From Chitinibacter sp046530675 (lineage in GTDB: Bacteria > Pseudomonadota > Gammaproteobacteria > Burkholderiales > Chitinibacteraceae): a stretch of 64,000 nucleotides of DNA. Location of the stretch: positions 1,054,001-1,118,000 of the forward strand of contig NZ_CP172558.1 in the NCBI RefSeq assembly GCF_046530675.1, in the 5' to 3' direction. Of this stretch, positions 1 through 9,175 are shown piece after piece; position 1 is the stretch's first letter; each line of letters begins with the position of its first letter. Below the pieces are notes generated by a model. The model was not told where the DNA came from and did not search any database. It saw only the letters and a program-made list of their open reading frames with translations. Made by a program: the position numbers and the translations under genes.

Positions 1-764
1 ACCTGACCGTTGCTCAATTGCTGCGCGACTTCGCTCCATGGTTGTTCGCGCGCCGATTTATTCGTGTAACTGCGCAATTGACGCAAACGGCTGAGTGCGC
101 GACCAAAACGCGAATCCAGATAAGCGCTGGCATTGCGTTTAACAAACACATCGCGGTAAAACGCCGGCCCGCCTTCCATCAGCACCAGCGATTCGAATAA
201 AGTCGCCACCTGCCACGCCTCGCTACTTTGCCCCATCGGCGTAATACCTGCCGCGCTCAGGCGCAAGGCGGCGCGCTTAAGGTCATCCATCGTTTTGGGC
301 TCGGCCAAACCCAGTTTGCGAAAAAGTTTGACGTTGTAATACAGATTATTAATCCGGTGCAGACCCAAGGGCGCGGCGACAAAATGCTCGCGATGGATGA
401 GTAGCTGCCGAATTGTTGGCGATAAAACGTGATTCCAGTCATTGGCTTTGGCGACCGAGTCGAGCTCTAAAATCAAGCCTAAATCGGCCCATTCGGCAAT
501 CGCCGGACCAATCAGCTGCGCCACGGCAGGTTGCTTTCCCGCCAGCACGCGACTTTTGAGTACGCGCATCGCACCAACACCGCCACCGCCCGGAATCGCG
601 GCGTCGCGCCAGTCGATTTTTTCGTCAGCGAGTCGGTTTTGCAAAAATCGCGCCGCGCCGCGCTCGCTGGCCGAAGTCCACCAGTGCAGGACATCAACCG
701 ACTCACCGGCATGGACACTGGCTCCCAGCAGTAAGGCCAGAACGCTGACTTTGTAATCAAACAC
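1..764 (-). CDS. GltB-like sugar ABC substrate-binding protein, 3' part outside window
   Basis: Open frame of about 254 codons on the minus strand that leaves the window at base 1. It starts with GTG at 764, with GGAG about 13 bases upstream. Residues 1-19 form a short signal peptide ending VHA. The mature start VDVLHWWTS, the GGGG loop near residue 58 and VLKSRVLAGKQPAVAQ resemble Pseudomonas GltB-type glucose-binding proteins of SBP family 1. Such proteins deliver sugars to an ABC importer in the periplasm. It is divergent from the SBP gene at 1111, so the locus may use two binding proteins. Alternatively it may be the sensing domain of a larger signalling protein, which cannot be decided because the C-terminus is missing. 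Confidence 0.8.
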   Translation of the reverse strand, partial: MFDYKVSVLALLLGASVHAGESVDVLHWWTSASERGAARFLQNRLADEKIDWRDAAIPGGGGVGAMRVLKSRVLAGKQPAVAQLIGPAIAEWADLGLILELDSVAKANDWNHVLSPTIRQLLIHREHFVAAPLGLHRINNLYYNVKLFRKLGLAEPKTMDDLKRAALRLSAAGITPMGQSSEAWQVATLFESLVLMEGGPAFYRDVFVKRNASAYLDSRFGRALSRLRQLRSYTNKSAREQPWSEVAQQLSNGQ

Positions 765-1110
765 CTGTTGTTTACTCCACCATGAAGCGACCACTATATC
801 GTAAGCAAGAATATGAAATTGTAAAAAAACATCACAAAGCCTTGTCCGGGTAGCCGCTTGATTTTCCGGCTGTCATAGCAGCAAACCCTGATTTCAGCAG
901 CACTCGTACCGATTGGCGATCACCGGCTTTGTTAGGATTTGTAAGCGGCAATCATGCTACCGTGCGACACAAAAAAACACATTATTCTTTTAAATCAATA
1001 TCTTGCAATTTATCAGCACCGCAATCGGCACAGAATCGTGTCACAGAGAACGACGTGATAATTTCATTGCACCGTGGCAGTAGATCACGGCAACACGAGG
1101 ATATTCGATC
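765..1110. other. Divergent intergenic region between two binding-protein genes
   Basis: 346 bases without a supported gene. It is AT-richer than its surroundings and must hold the promoters of both divergent genes. I see no convincing operator palindrome or clear -35/-10 pair that can be called by eye. Confidence 0.5.
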
Positions 1111-2367
1111 ATGCAAAACACGCTCTACAAAGTATCAGTTCGCACCGCAATCACTGCCGCATTGCTGGCCGCCAGCGCGGCGCAAGCCGGCACCATTACC
1201 ATCGAATCATGGCGCGTTGATGACAAAACGCTGTGGGAAGACGTTTTGATCCCGGCTTTCCAGAAAAAAAATCCGGGCATCCAGGTCAAATTCACGCCAA
1301 CCGCACCGACTGAGTATGACTCATCGCTGACTGCACGTCTGGCTGGCGGCACGGCGGGTGATCTGGTGACTTGTCGTCCGTTCGATGTGTCATTGAATCT
1401 GTTCAAAAAAGGCCAGCTTGAAAAACTCGACGGCAAACCGGGCATGGAAAACTTCCCGGCCTCAAGTAAAGTAGCGTGGCAAACTGACGACGGCAAAGAT
1501 ACTTACTGCATGCCGATGGCCTCAGTGATGCATGGTTTCTTCTACAACAAGAAAATGTTCAAAGATCTGAATCTGGCCGTGCCAAAAACTCAGGCTGAAT
1601 TCTTCACCGTGCTGGAAAGCCTGAAAAAAGCCGGCAAAACGCCAATCGCCTTGGGTACTGCCGATCAGTGGGAATCGAATCAGATCGTTTTCACCAGCAT
1701 TGGCGCTAACTCGTGGAAAGGCGAAGAAGGCCGTAAAGCCTTGCTCGCTGGTAAAGCCAAATTTACCGATCCGCAATTTGTCGCTGCCTGGGATCAAATG
1801 GCCAAATGGGGCCCGTATATGGGTAAAGGCGCATCAGCGCAAACCTACGCCGACAGCCAGAATCTATTCGCCATGGGCAAAGCCGGTATCTACCCAGCAG
1901 GCTCTTGGGACATCGCTTACTTCAACCAGCAAGGTCTGGACTTCGGCGCATTCCCGCCGCCAGTCGCCAAAGCCGGTGACAAATGCTACATCTCGGATCA
2001 CACCGACATCGGCATGGGCGTGAATCCGAAAGCCAAAAACAAGGCTGAGGCGTACAAATTCATGAACTGGCTAGCTTCGCAGGAATTTGCCGATCTGTAT
2101 ACCAATAAAGTGACCGGCTTCTTCTCATTGTCGAACCATCTGATTTCGGTCAAAGACCCGGTCGCCAAACAGATGCTCGACTGGCGCAAATCTTGCGGTT
2201 CAACAATCCGTCTGAACGCGCAGATCATGAACCGTGGCGAGCCAGCGATGGAAAACGAGTTGTGGAATGTCAGCTCGCAAGTCTTGAACGGCAAAATGGC
2301 ACCAAAAGATGCCGCAGCCAAAATCCAGACCGGCTTTGCCAAATGGTACAAACCACAACAGAAGTAA
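1111..2367 (+). CDS. Sugar ABC transporter substrate-binding protein
   Basis: 418 residues. A signal peptide ends at about residue 26 (AASAAQA), followed by a family 1 extracellular solute-binding fold starting TITIESWRVDD. The protein captures a carbohydrate in the periplasm and hands it to the two permeases downstream. Motifs typical of the family include the DLVTCRPFD region, FFYNKKMFKD near residue 145 and GIYPAGSWDIAYF near residue 257. The ATG at 1111 has CGAGG about 11 bases upstream. The first gene of an SBP-permease-permease-ATPase cluster, it is followed by a 12-bp stem-loop that could raise its mRNA level relative to the permeases. The substrate cannot be read from sequence; a mono- or oligosaccharide is inferred. 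Confidence 0.9.
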   Translation: MQNTLYKVSVRTAITAALLAASAAQAGTITIESWRVDDKTLWEDVLIPAFQKKNPGIQVKFTPTAPTEYDSSLTARLAGGTAGDLVTCRPFDVSLNLFKKGQLEKLDGKPGMENFPASSKVAWQTDDGKDTYCMPMASVMHGFFYNKKMFKDLNLAVPKTQAEFFTVLESLKKAGKTPIALGTADQWESNQIVFTSIGANSWKGEEGRKALLAGKAKFTDPQFVAAWDQMAKWGPYMGKGASAQTYADSQNLFAMGKAGIYPAGSWDIAYFNQQGLDFGAFPPPVAKAGDKCYISDHTDIGMGVNPKAKNKAEAYKFMNWLASQEFADLYTNKVTGFFSLSNHLISVKDPVAKQMLDWRKSCGSTIRLNAQIMNRGEPAMENELWNVSSQVLNGKMAPKDAAAKIQTGFAKWYKPQQK

Positions 2368-2402
2368 CACATTAATGCCGCAATAGCATTAAACCAATGG
2401 GT

Positions 2403-2443
2403 ATTGCCACCTACATCCTGTGTACATTGCCGTAGGTGGCAAT
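2403..2443. repeat. Stem-loop between binding-protein and permease genes
   Basis: Perfect 12-bp inverted repeat: ATTGCCACCTAC at 2403-2414 and its complement at 2432-2443, loop of 17 bases. There is no T-run, so it looks like an mRNA-stabilising or attenuating hairpin rather than an intrinsic terminator. The left arm begins GGGTATTGCC, like the GTAT palindromes elsewhere in the window. A further 139 bases before the permease start hold nothing recognised. Confidence 0.7.
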
Positions 2444-2582
2444 AAGTATCTCTCTCCTCTCGCTCCTGCGTGAGTTCTGGCCGGCGGTGTCCTTGGTCGC
2501 TGTCGGCCCTTTTTACGCCCGTAGTTGCCCGGACTGATGCTGATGTCCGCGCTAATTTCAGTTTGTTTTGGAGTCCCAAGCG

Positions 2583-3494
2583 ATGAAACGCATTCCCTGG
2601 CACATCGCCGTTTTCTTAGCCCCCGCCGTGTTGCTGTATTCGGTGTTCAGCGCCTTACCGCTGATTGATACGCTGCGTCTGGGTTTTTTCACCAGCAATG
2701 ACGCAGGCCAAACCAGCTTTGTTGGCCTGGCCAACTACATCACGATTCTGACCGACCCGGCCTGGTCTGAGTCGTTCTGGAATGCGATGTGGAATAACTG
2801 CAAGTTTTTCTTTATCCATTTATTAATTCAAAACCCGATTGGCCTCGTGCTGGCGACGCTGCTGTCGCTCAAAGGGCTCAAGGGCGCGCGCCATTACCGC
2901 ACGCTGATTTTCCTGCCGACGCTGCTGTCGGTCGTCATCATCGGCTTTATCTGGCAGCTGATTCTGTCGCCTTTGTGGGGTGTTTCCGAAGGCTTGATGG
3001 ATAAAGTCGGTCTGGTCGATTATTTCGCGCCGTGGCTCGGTGAAGAAGGCTCGGCCTTGATTACGCTGGCGCTGATTTCGGTCTGGCAGTTTGTCGGCAT
3101 CCCGATGATGCTGATTTACGCCGCGCTGCTCGCTGTGCCCGAAGACATTATTGAGGCCGCGCACGTTGAGGGCGCATCAGCGTGGCGCATTTTCTGGGAA
3201 ATCAAATTGCCGCTGATTTTGCCGACGCTGGGCTTGGTGACGATTCTGACTTACGTCGGCAACTTTAACGCGTTTGACCTGATTTATTCGGTCAAAGGCG
3301 CAATTGCCGGCCCGAACTACAGCACCGATATTCTGGGCACGCTGTTCTATCGCACGTTCTTTGGCTACCAGAGCCAGATTGGCAGCCCGACGATGGGCGC
3401 GGCAGTCGCGACCTTGATGTTCCTCGTCATCCTCGCTGGCGTTGGTTCGTATTTCTACTTTGTTCAGCGCAAGCTGACGCGTTACGAGTTGTGA
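2583..3494 (+). CDS. Sugar ABC transporter permease, MalF-type
   Basis: 303 residues from ATG 2583, chosen over an in-frame TTG at 2568 because GGAG (2570-2573) lies 9 bases before this ATG. Six hydrophobic segments are visible, the first beginning HIAVFLAPAVLLYSVFSALP. The cytoplasmic coupling motif EAAHVEGASAWRIFWEIKLP (about residues 195-214) matches the EAA loop of MalF/MalG-type permeases. This subunit forms one half of the inner-membrane channel and contacts the ATPase encoded at 4768. It is the second gene of the importer cluster and is separated from the next permease by an 82-bp palindromic repeat. Confidence 0.93.
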   Translation: MKRIPWHIAVFLAPAVLLYSVFSALPLIDTLRLGFFTSNDAGQTSFVGLANYITILTDPAWSESFWNAMWNNCKFFFIHLLIQNPIGLVLATLLSLKGLKGARHYRTLIFLPTLLSVVIIGFIWQLILSPLWGVSEGLMDKVGLVDYFAPWLGEEGSALITLALISVWQFVGIPMMLIYAALLAVPEDIIEAAHVEGASAWRIFWEIKLPLILPTLGLVTILTYVGNFNAFDLIYSVKGAIAGPNYSTDILGTLFYRTFFGYQSQIGSPTMGAAVATLMFLVILAGVGSYFYFVQRKLTRYEL

Positions 3495-3497
3495 TTG

Positions 3498-3579
3498 GTA
3501 GGTCGGATGAGCGCCTTGTTTTATGAAGGCGCGTTATCCGACGACAAAAGTCGGATAACGCTACGCTCATCCGACCTAC
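3498..3579. repeat. REP-like palindrome between the two permease genes
   Basis: Long imperfect hairpin with perfect 16-bp ends: GTAGGTCGGATGAGCG at 3498-3513 and its complement at 3564-3579. The inner arms CGCGTTATCCGAC / GTCGGATAACG also pair. It begins three bases after the upstream stop codon. This kind of GTCGGATGAGCG palindrome is a common dispersed repeat in Proteobacteria. Its place inside an operon suggests mRNA stabilisation. Confidence 0.85.
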
Positions 3580-3604
3580 ATCCTCAATCATTTAAGGATT
3601 TCTT

Positions 3605-4444
3605 ATGAAAACAAATATACGCAAACCGCTCTCAGCAGCCGGCGTTCATCTGGCGCTCGGCGGCTACACGCTGCTGGCGCTGTTTCCGATCATCCTGATC
3701 CTGATTAACGCGTTTAAAAGCCGCTCCGGGATTTTTGACGATCCGCTAGCCTTGCCGAACGCCGAAACCTTCTTTATCGGCGGTTTCGAGAAGGTCATCG
3801 CCAAGTCGCATTTCATGCTGTATTTCGGCAATAGCCTGACGGTCACGCTGGTGTCGCTGGCGCTGATTTTGCTGTTCGGCGCAATGGCGGCGTGGGCGCT
3901 GTCGGAATATAAATTCCGTGGCAATCGCTTGCTGGCGCTGTATATGGCGATCGGGATTATGGTGCCGATTCGTCTGGGCACCGTGTCGATTCTGGAGCTG
4001 ATCGTCAAACTCGATCTGATCAATACGCTGACCGCGCTGATTCTGGTTTACACCGCGCAAGGCTTGCCGCTGGCGATCATGATTTTGAGCGAATTTATTT
4101 CGCAGATTCCGAAAGAGCTCAAAGAAGCGGCGCGCTGCGATGGTGTCGGCGAATTCAAGATTTTCTTCCAGATCATCCTGCCGCTGATTCGCCCTGCAGT
4201 TGCAACCGTCGCGGTGTTTACGATGATCCCGGTCTGGAACGATCTGTGGTTCCCGCTAATTTTGGCGCCCGGTGAAGAAACGCAAACCGTGACACTGGGC
4301 GTGCAGCAGTTTATCGGTCAATACGTCACCGACTGGAATTCAGTCCTCGCGGCGCTAAGTCTGGCGGTGATTCCGGTGCTGATCATGTACACGATCTTCT
4401 CGCGTCAACTGATTCGCGGCCTGACTTCGGGCGCGGTGAAATAA
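3605..4444 (+). CDS. Sugar ABC transporter permease, MalG-type
   Basis: 279 residues, ATG at 3605 with AAGGA about 7 bases upstream. Six transmembrane segments are visible, the first beginning LALGGYTLLALFPIILILIN. The EAA loop reads EAARCDGVGEFKIFFQIILP near residues 175-194, with the invariant G. The protein is the partner of the upstream permease in the inner-membrane channel. The C-terminus ends IFSRQLIRGLTSGAVK, typical of MalG-like CUT1 permeases. The genes belong to the CUT1 (carbohydrate uptake) group by their two separate permeases and MalK/UgpC-type ATPase. Confidence 0.93.
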   Translation: MKTNIRKPLSAAGVHLALGGYTLLALFPIILILINAFKSRSGIFDDPLALPNAETFFIGGFEKVIAKSHFMLYFGNSLTVTLVSLALILLFGAMAAWALSEYKFRGNRLLALYMAIGIMVPIRLGTVSILELIVKLDLINTLTALILVYTAQGLPLAIMILSEFISQIPKELKEAARCDGVGEFKIFFQIILPLIRPAVATVAVFTMIPVWNDLWFPLILAPGEETQTVTLGVQQFIGQYVTDWNSVLAALSLAVIPVLIMYTIFSRQLIRGLTSGAVK

Positions 4445-4689
4445 GCGTGTTAGTGCCTGCGGCACGGCTGTTTACAGTCGCAGTCCGCGACGGGGACTTC
4501 CTTTCTTTGCTTCGCCAAAGAAAGGAAGCAAAGAAAGGCGACCCGGGCGAAAAGCGCTCCGCGCTGCCCTTGCTGCGTCGTGAGCCAAACGATAAAGCTG
4601 TTTGTCTCTCTCCTTGCCGCGGTTTTCGCTACACGGGATTTTAAGCCCTAGAACTATCAGCGCATTTCAAATAAGCAGGTTTGATTCGA
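4445..4689. repeat. Dispersed repeat with strong stem-loop, no gene
   Basis: Non-coding stretch containing a 14-bp perfect inverted repeat, CCTTTCTTTGCTTC at 4500-4513 and its complement at 4525-4538. It is flanked by GC-rich sequence (CTGCGGCACGG, GCGCTCCGCGCTGCCC). This CTTTCTTTGCTTC type of repeat is widespread in betaproteobacterial genomes. Short open frames across it look like chance. It separates the second permease from the ATPase gene. Confidence 0.7.
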
Positions 4690-4740
4690 TAGGTATATCC
4701 ATCAAAACCAATATAAATTTAGCTTACATGGCAATACCCC
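4690..4740. repeat. GTAT-type small palindromic element
   Basis: Left end AGGTATATCCATC (from 4691) and right end CATGGCAATACCCC (to 4740) are imperfect inverted copies. This is the same end pattern (GGGGTATTGCC / GGTATATCC) as in about ten other intergenic elements of this window. It sits 28 bases before the ATPase start codon. Confidence 0.55.
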
Positions 4741-4767
4741 ATGCAAGTAGCAAGAAGGATTCAAATC

Positions 4768-5931
4768 ATGGCAACAGTAAAACTGAACAACCTCTCCAAA
4801 TCCTACGACGGCAAAGCCAAGGTACTGGACGGCATTAATCTCGATATCAAACACGGCGAGTTTGTCGTGCTGGTTGGCCCGTCGGGCTGCGGTAAATCGA
4901 CGCTACTGCGCATGCTGTGCGGTCTCGAATCGATCACCGGCGGCGAATTGTCGATTGGCGACGCGGTGGTGAATGATTTATCACCCGCCGAACGCGGTAT
5001 CGCGATGGTGTTCCAGAGCTACGCGCTGTATCCGCATATGAGCGTGTACAAAAACATGGCTTTTGGCCTCAAAATCGCTGGCGAAGACAAAGCGCAAATC
5101 GACTCTCGCATCAAAAATGCCGCCAAAATTCTGAAAATCGACCATTTGCTCGAGCGCCTGCCGCGTGAATTGTCGGGTGGCCAGCGTCAGCGCGTCGCAA
5201 TTGGCCGCGCGATTGTTCGCGAGCCGAAACTCTTCCTGTTCGACGAGCCATTATCCAATCTGGACGCGGCGTTGCGCGTGCAAACGCGGCTCGAAATCGC
5301 CAAACTGCACCGCGATCTGAACGCGACGATGGTGTATGTGACGCACGATCAGGTCGAGGCAATGACGCTGGGCGACAAGATTGTCGTGATGGAAGGCGGC
5401 CATATTCAGCAAGCGGGTACGCCGCTCGAGCTGTATCAGCAACCGGCGAATCTGTTTGTCGCGACCTTTATCGGTTCGCCAAAAATGAATCTGCTCAAAG
5501 GCCGCGTCAGTTCAATCGGCGCTGACGGCGTGCAGATCGTGCTCAAGGGCGGGCAGGAAATCCGCGCTACCGTTGATGCAGGCAGCGTGAAAGTCAATGA
5601 CGACGTCACCGTCGGCATTCGCGCCGAGCATTTACTCGAAGACAGACTCGAAGGTATGCTGGAGTGCGAGAAATTCAGCGGCAAAGTCAATCTGGTCGAG
5701 CATCTGGGCGAAGCCAATTATCTGTATATCACGCTCGATAATGGCTGCGACATCGTCGTTCGCGGTGATGGTGAGCGCGACGTGGCGCTGGGGAGCAGCA
5801 TCGAAATCAGCGCGGCGTGTCAGGCTTTCCACGTGTTCGACAGCGAAGGTCAGGCATTGCGCCGCCTCAAGCCGGGCAATATGCGCTCTTCGCGTCATGG
5901 CAGCCAAGCAATGATCGAACCGGCCTTGTGA
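4768..5931 (+). CDS. Sugar ABC transporter ATPase, UgpC/MalK/MsmK family
   Basis: 387 residues from ATG 4768, preceded by AAGAAGGA; an upstream in-frame ATG at 4741 lies inside a repeat and has no ribosome site. Walker A GPSGCGKST at residues 37-45, signature LSGGQRQR near 135, Walker B LFLFDEP near 155, and the switch His in VTHDQVEAM. A C-terminal TOBE/regulatory region follows (residues about 235-387), as in MalK/UgpC. It hydrolyses ATP to drive the importer formed by the two permeases. The large gap and repeats before it suggest it can be transcribed separately, which would fit a shared ATPase serving several CUT1 importers. Confidence 0.93.
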   Translation: MATVKLNNLSKSYDGKAKVLDGINLDIKHGEFVVLVGPSGCGKSTLLRMLCGLESITGGELSIGDAVVNDLSPAERGIAMVFQSYALYPHMSVYKNMAFGLKIAGEDKAQIDSRIKNAAKILKIDHLLERLPRELSGGQRQRVAIGRAIVREPKLFLFDEPLSNLDAALRVQTRLEIAKLHRDLNATMVYVTHDQVEAMTLGDKIVVMEGGHIQQAGTPLELYQQPANLFVATFIGSPKMNLLKGRVSSIGADGVQIVLKGGQEIRATVDAGSVKVNDDVTVGIRAEHLLEDRLEGMLECEKFSGKVNLVEHLGEANYLYITLDNGCDIVVRGDGERDVALGSSIEISAACQAFHVFDSEGQALRRLKPGNMRSSRHGSQAMIEPAL

Positions 5932-5943
5932 TGTTTTAAATCA

Positions 5944-5967
5944 CGGGAGCGGATCAATCCGCTCCCG
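5944..5967. terminator. Hairpin between convergent ATPase and pta genes
   Basis: Perfect 11-bp stem CGGGAGCGGAT / ATCCGCTCCCG with a 2-base loop, between the two stop codons. There is no long T-run on either side, but the position between convergent genes suggests a bidirectional terminator. Confidence 0.65.
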
Positions 5968-5976
5968 CAATCACGT

Positions 5977-8025
5977 TTAGAGCATTTCAACCGCCTGAAT
6001 CGCGGTCAATGCAATCGTAAAGACAATATCGTCGACCAGCGCGCCGCGTGACAAATCGTTCACTGGTTTGCGCAAACCCTGCAGCATCGGACCGACGCTG
6101 ACGACGTTGGCACTGCGCTGTACAGCTTTATACGTCGTATTGCCGGTATTCAGATCGGGGAAAACAAACACCGTCGCTTGCCCGGCGACCAGACTGCCGG
6201 GCGCTTTTTGCTGGCCGACCTCATAGACCGAAGCGGCGTCGTATTGCAGCGGGCCGTCAATGGTGAGTTGCGGATGACGCGCTTTGGCGATTTCGGTCGC
6301 GGTACGAACTTTATCAACGTCGGCGCCCGTGCCGGATTGTCCGGTTGAATAGCTGATCATTGCCACTTTCGGATCGATACCGAAGGCTTTGGCCGAATAC
6401 GCGCTTTGTGCGGCGATCTCGGCCAGTTGCTCGGCATCCGGATTCGGATTAACCGCGCAATCGCCATAAACGACGACCTGCTCAGGCATCAGCATAAAGA
6501 ATACCGACGACACAATCGACGAGCCCGGCGCGGTTTTGATCAGTTGCAAAGCCGGGCGTATTGTATTGGCCGTGGTGTGAATCGCACCGGAAACCAGACC
6601 GTCCACTTCGTCGATTGCCAGCATCATCGTACCAAGCACGACATTGTCTTCCAGCTGGCGCAGCGCCTGGATTTCGGTCAGGCCTTTGGCTTTGCGCAGC
6701 TCGACCATGGGCGCGACATACTGGCCGCGGATTTCCTCCGGATCGAGAATCTGCAAACTCGCAGGCAGTGTCAGGCCTTGCGAATGGGCAACCGCTTCGA
6801 TGGTGGCGCGATTGCCGAGCAACAGGCATTGCGCGATGCCTTTTTCCTGACAAATCACTGCGGCCGCAATCGTGCGGGGCTCTTCGCCTTCGGGCAGCAC
6901 GATACGCTTGTTGGCGGCGCGGGCTTTCTGGATCAATTGATAGCGGAAAGCAGGCGGGCTCAGATGGTGTACGCCCTTGTTATTAACGCCGACCAACAAT
7001 GCTTCAGCGTCGAGTTGTTCGGCAACGGCGTTGATCACGCGCGTCATGCGGTCTTTATCGTCGGCTGGAACTGCGGTCGGCACCTGACTGATCGCCAGCG
7101 CAGTATTAAAACTGTCGCCTAGCGTACGCAACACCGGCAAGCCGGAATTGAATGCCTGCCGCGTGAAATCGCGTACCGATTCGTTTAATTCGGTATTGTG
7201 CGTCAGCACCAGACCGGCCAGCTGGACGCCATTGCTGGCAGCGAGCGCGGTCGCCAGAATCACGTCGTCGCGGTCACCCGAGCTGACAATCAGTGCACCC
7301 GGCTGCAAACGCCGGATGACCTCTGGCACCGCGCGGGCGGCGACGACAGTGTCGGTAACACGGCGGCGAGTCAGCTCACCCTTGATGACAATTTCGGCGT
7401 CCAGATGCAGCGCGACATCGATGGTACGCGGTGCCAGCAGGAAAGGATCAAATTCGATTGACCCCCAGATCGGCAAATCACCAATCGCCGCTTTCATGCT
7501 ATCAGCGTCAAAATTGATGGCGGCCTTGTTGAAGATCACGCCACCGACTGAGACGCCCTCATTGCGAAACTGCCGTTCGGCAACTTTGACTTCTTCGGCG
7601 ACATTGCCAGCACTGGCGTCGGTCACCAGAATGACCGTCGCCTGCAAACCCAATGCCATCTGGGTATTGAGCTGCGTGGTAAACGGATTGGCTGGATCAG
7701 GGTGCAGCCCTTCGATCACCAGCACATCGGCATCTTTGGCTGCAGCCATGCTCATTGTGACGATTTCTTCGAGCAAATCATCAAGCTGGCCGATTGAAAC
7801 CTGTTCGATGGCGTAATTGGCCAGCAGTGCATCTGGAACATTCAATTGACAAATTTGTCGTGCAAAATGGCTGGATCGCTCGATTTCGCTGGCAGTCTGA
7901 TCCTGAGCAACCGGCTTGGCAAAGCCGACTTTCAGACTCTGGTTTTGCAGACAGCGCACCACGCCCAGCGTGACCGAAGTCAGGCCGACATTGTGGCGGG
8001 TGGGTGCAATAAAGAAAGTTTGCAT
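5977..8025 (-). CDS. pta: Phosphate acetyltransferase
   Basis: 683 residues from ATG 8025 (MQTFFIAPTRHNVGLTSV), the usual N-terminus of the long Pta form; an ATG 48 bases upstream would add an atypical extension. The N-terminal half is the P-loop-derived BioD-like domain (TFFIAPTRHNVGLTS), then a DRTGG domain, then the catalytic PTA_PTB domain from about residue 370 (RIVLPEGEEPRTI, SYSTGQSGTGAD, VFVFPDLNTGN). It interconverts acetyl-CoA and acetyl phosphate. Its usual partner, acetate kinase, is 29 kb away at 36851 rather than adjacent. It is convergent with the sugar importer. Confidence 0.96.
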   Translation of the reverse strand: MQTFFIAPTRHNVGLTSVTLGVVRCLQNQSLKVGFAKPVAQDQTASEIERSSHFARQICQLNVPDALLANYAIEQVSIGQLDDLLEEIVTMSMAAAKDADVLVIEGLHPDPANPFTTQLNTQMALGLQATVILVTDASAGNVAEEVKVAERQFRNEGVSVGGVIFNKAAINFDADSMKAAIGDLPIWGSIEFDPFLLAPRTIDVALHLDAEIVIKGELTRRRVTDTVVAARAVPEVIRRLQPGALIVSSGDRDDVILATALAASNGVQLAGLVLTHNTELNESVRDFTRQAFNSGLPVLRTLGDSFNTALAISQVPTAVPADDKDRMTRVINAVAEQLDAEALLVGVNNKGVHHLSPPAFRYQLIQKARAANKRIVLPEGEEPRTIAAAVICQEKGIAQCLLLGNRATIEAVAHSQGLTLPASLQILDPEEIRGQYVAPMVELRKAKGLTEIQALRQLEDNVVLGTMMLAIDEVDGLVSGAIHTTANTIRPALQLIKTAPGSSIVSSVFFMLMPEQVVVYGDCAVNPNPDAEQLAEIAAQSAYSAKAFGIDPKVAMISYSTGQSGTGADVDKVRTATEIAKARHPQLTIDGPLQYDAASVYEVGQQKAPGSLVAGQATVFVFPDLNTGNTTYKAVQRSANVVSVGPMLQGLRKPVNDLSRGALVDDIVFTIALTAIQAVEML

Positions 8026-8191
8026 GATTTTTTGAAGTCCATATTGAGCAAGATGCTTTTGCACTATAAACAATTGAATGCCATTGCTTTATGACATAAC
8101 TCTAAAAAACACCAGATAATCAGCACCAAGCTGGCGGCGCCGCGAAATAGCTCTGCCGTCCATTTTTCCCACCGATTCTGGAAATCCCCTT

Positions 8192-9175
8192 ATGAACGCC
8201 GCAGCAACCCAGCAAATCATCATCGAGCAACACGGCAATCCAGACGCAATGAGCTTGCGTCATGTCGAATTGCCAGCGCCAGCGATGGGGGAAGTGCGCT
8301 TGCGCCAGCTCGCGATTGGCGTCAATTTTATCGATACCTACCATCGTTCTGGCCTGTACCCGCTGGCCATGCCGTCCGGTCTGGGAATGGAAGCGTGCGG
8401 AATCGTCGAGGCACTGGGGGCTGGCGTCAGGGAGCTGAAACCGGGTGACCGGGTAGCCTACGCTGGTGGAGCAGTCGGCGCATATACCTCGCACCGTATT
8501 ATGCCAGAACAAAGACTTATCAAGGTTCCTGAGCAGATACCCGACGATATTGCAGCTGCCACTTTGCTGCGCGGCATGACGGCGCAATATTTACTCAAGC
8601 AAACTTACGCCGTTCAGCCCGGACAAACGATTCTGGTGCATGCCGCAGCGGGGGGCGTCGGCCAGATTTTGTGCCAGTGGGCGCACAGTCTGGGCGTAAA
8701 AGTGATCGGCACGGTCGGCGGCGAAGCCAAAATGGCGCTGGCGCAAAACTGGTGCGACTGGGTGCTCGACTACAGTCAGGCCGACTGGGTGGCGCAGGTG
8801 CGCGAAATCACCGCCGGGCATGGCGTTCCTGTCGTTTACGACGGCGTCGGCGCAGTCACTTTCCTGCCTTCGCTCGATTGCCTGTCACCGCGCGGCATGA
8901 TGGTCAGTTTTGGCAATGCTTCGGGCGCGGTCGAGTCGTTTAATCTGGGCTTGCTCGCGAGCAAAGGATCGCTCTTTGTCACCCGCCCGACGCTGGGGAA
9001 TTACACCAGCACGCGTGAGGCGCTGCTCGCTTGCGCCAATGACTACTGGGATGCGCTGCTCAAGGGCTTGGTCAAGCCAGAAATCGGCCAGCGCTACGCC
9101 CTGTCTGATGTCGCGCAGGCACACCGCGATCTGGCGGCGCGCAAAACCACCGGCGCAACGGTGCTGATTCCATGA
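8192..9175 (+). CDS. Quinone oxidoreductase, zinc-independent MDR family
   Basis: 327 residues. The GroES-like N-terminal domain has GVNFIDTYHRSGLYP (about residues 42-56), characteristic of E. coli QorA-type NADPH:quinone reductases. The nucleotide-binding motif AAAGGVGQ lies near residue 153. No zinc-binding Cys cluster is visible. The predicted cytosolic reaction is one-electron or two-electron reduction of quinones with NADPH. It is divergent from pta with about 165 bases between starts, and its last four bases (ATGA) overlap the next gene, so the two are probably translated together. Confidence 0.9.
   Translation: MNAAATQQIIIEQHGNPDAMSLRHVELPAPAMGEVRLRQLAIGVNFIDTYHRSGLYPLAMPSGLGMEACGIVEALGAGVRELKPGDRVAYAGGAVGAYTSHRIMPEQRLIKVPEQIPDDIAAATLLRGMTAQYLLKQTYAVQPGQTILVHAAAGGVGQILCQWAHSLGVKVIGTVGGEAKMALAQNWCDWVLDYSQADWVAQVREITAGHGVPVVYDGVGAVTFLPSLDCLSPRGMMVSFGNASGAVESFNLGLLASKGSLFVTRPTLGNYTSTREALLACANDYWDALLKGLVKPEIGQRYALSDVAQAHRDLAARKTTGATVLIP

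Noticed and set aside
4447..4838. Two short open frames between permease and ATPase genes
   Set aside because: They lie in dispersed repeats and have no coding character.
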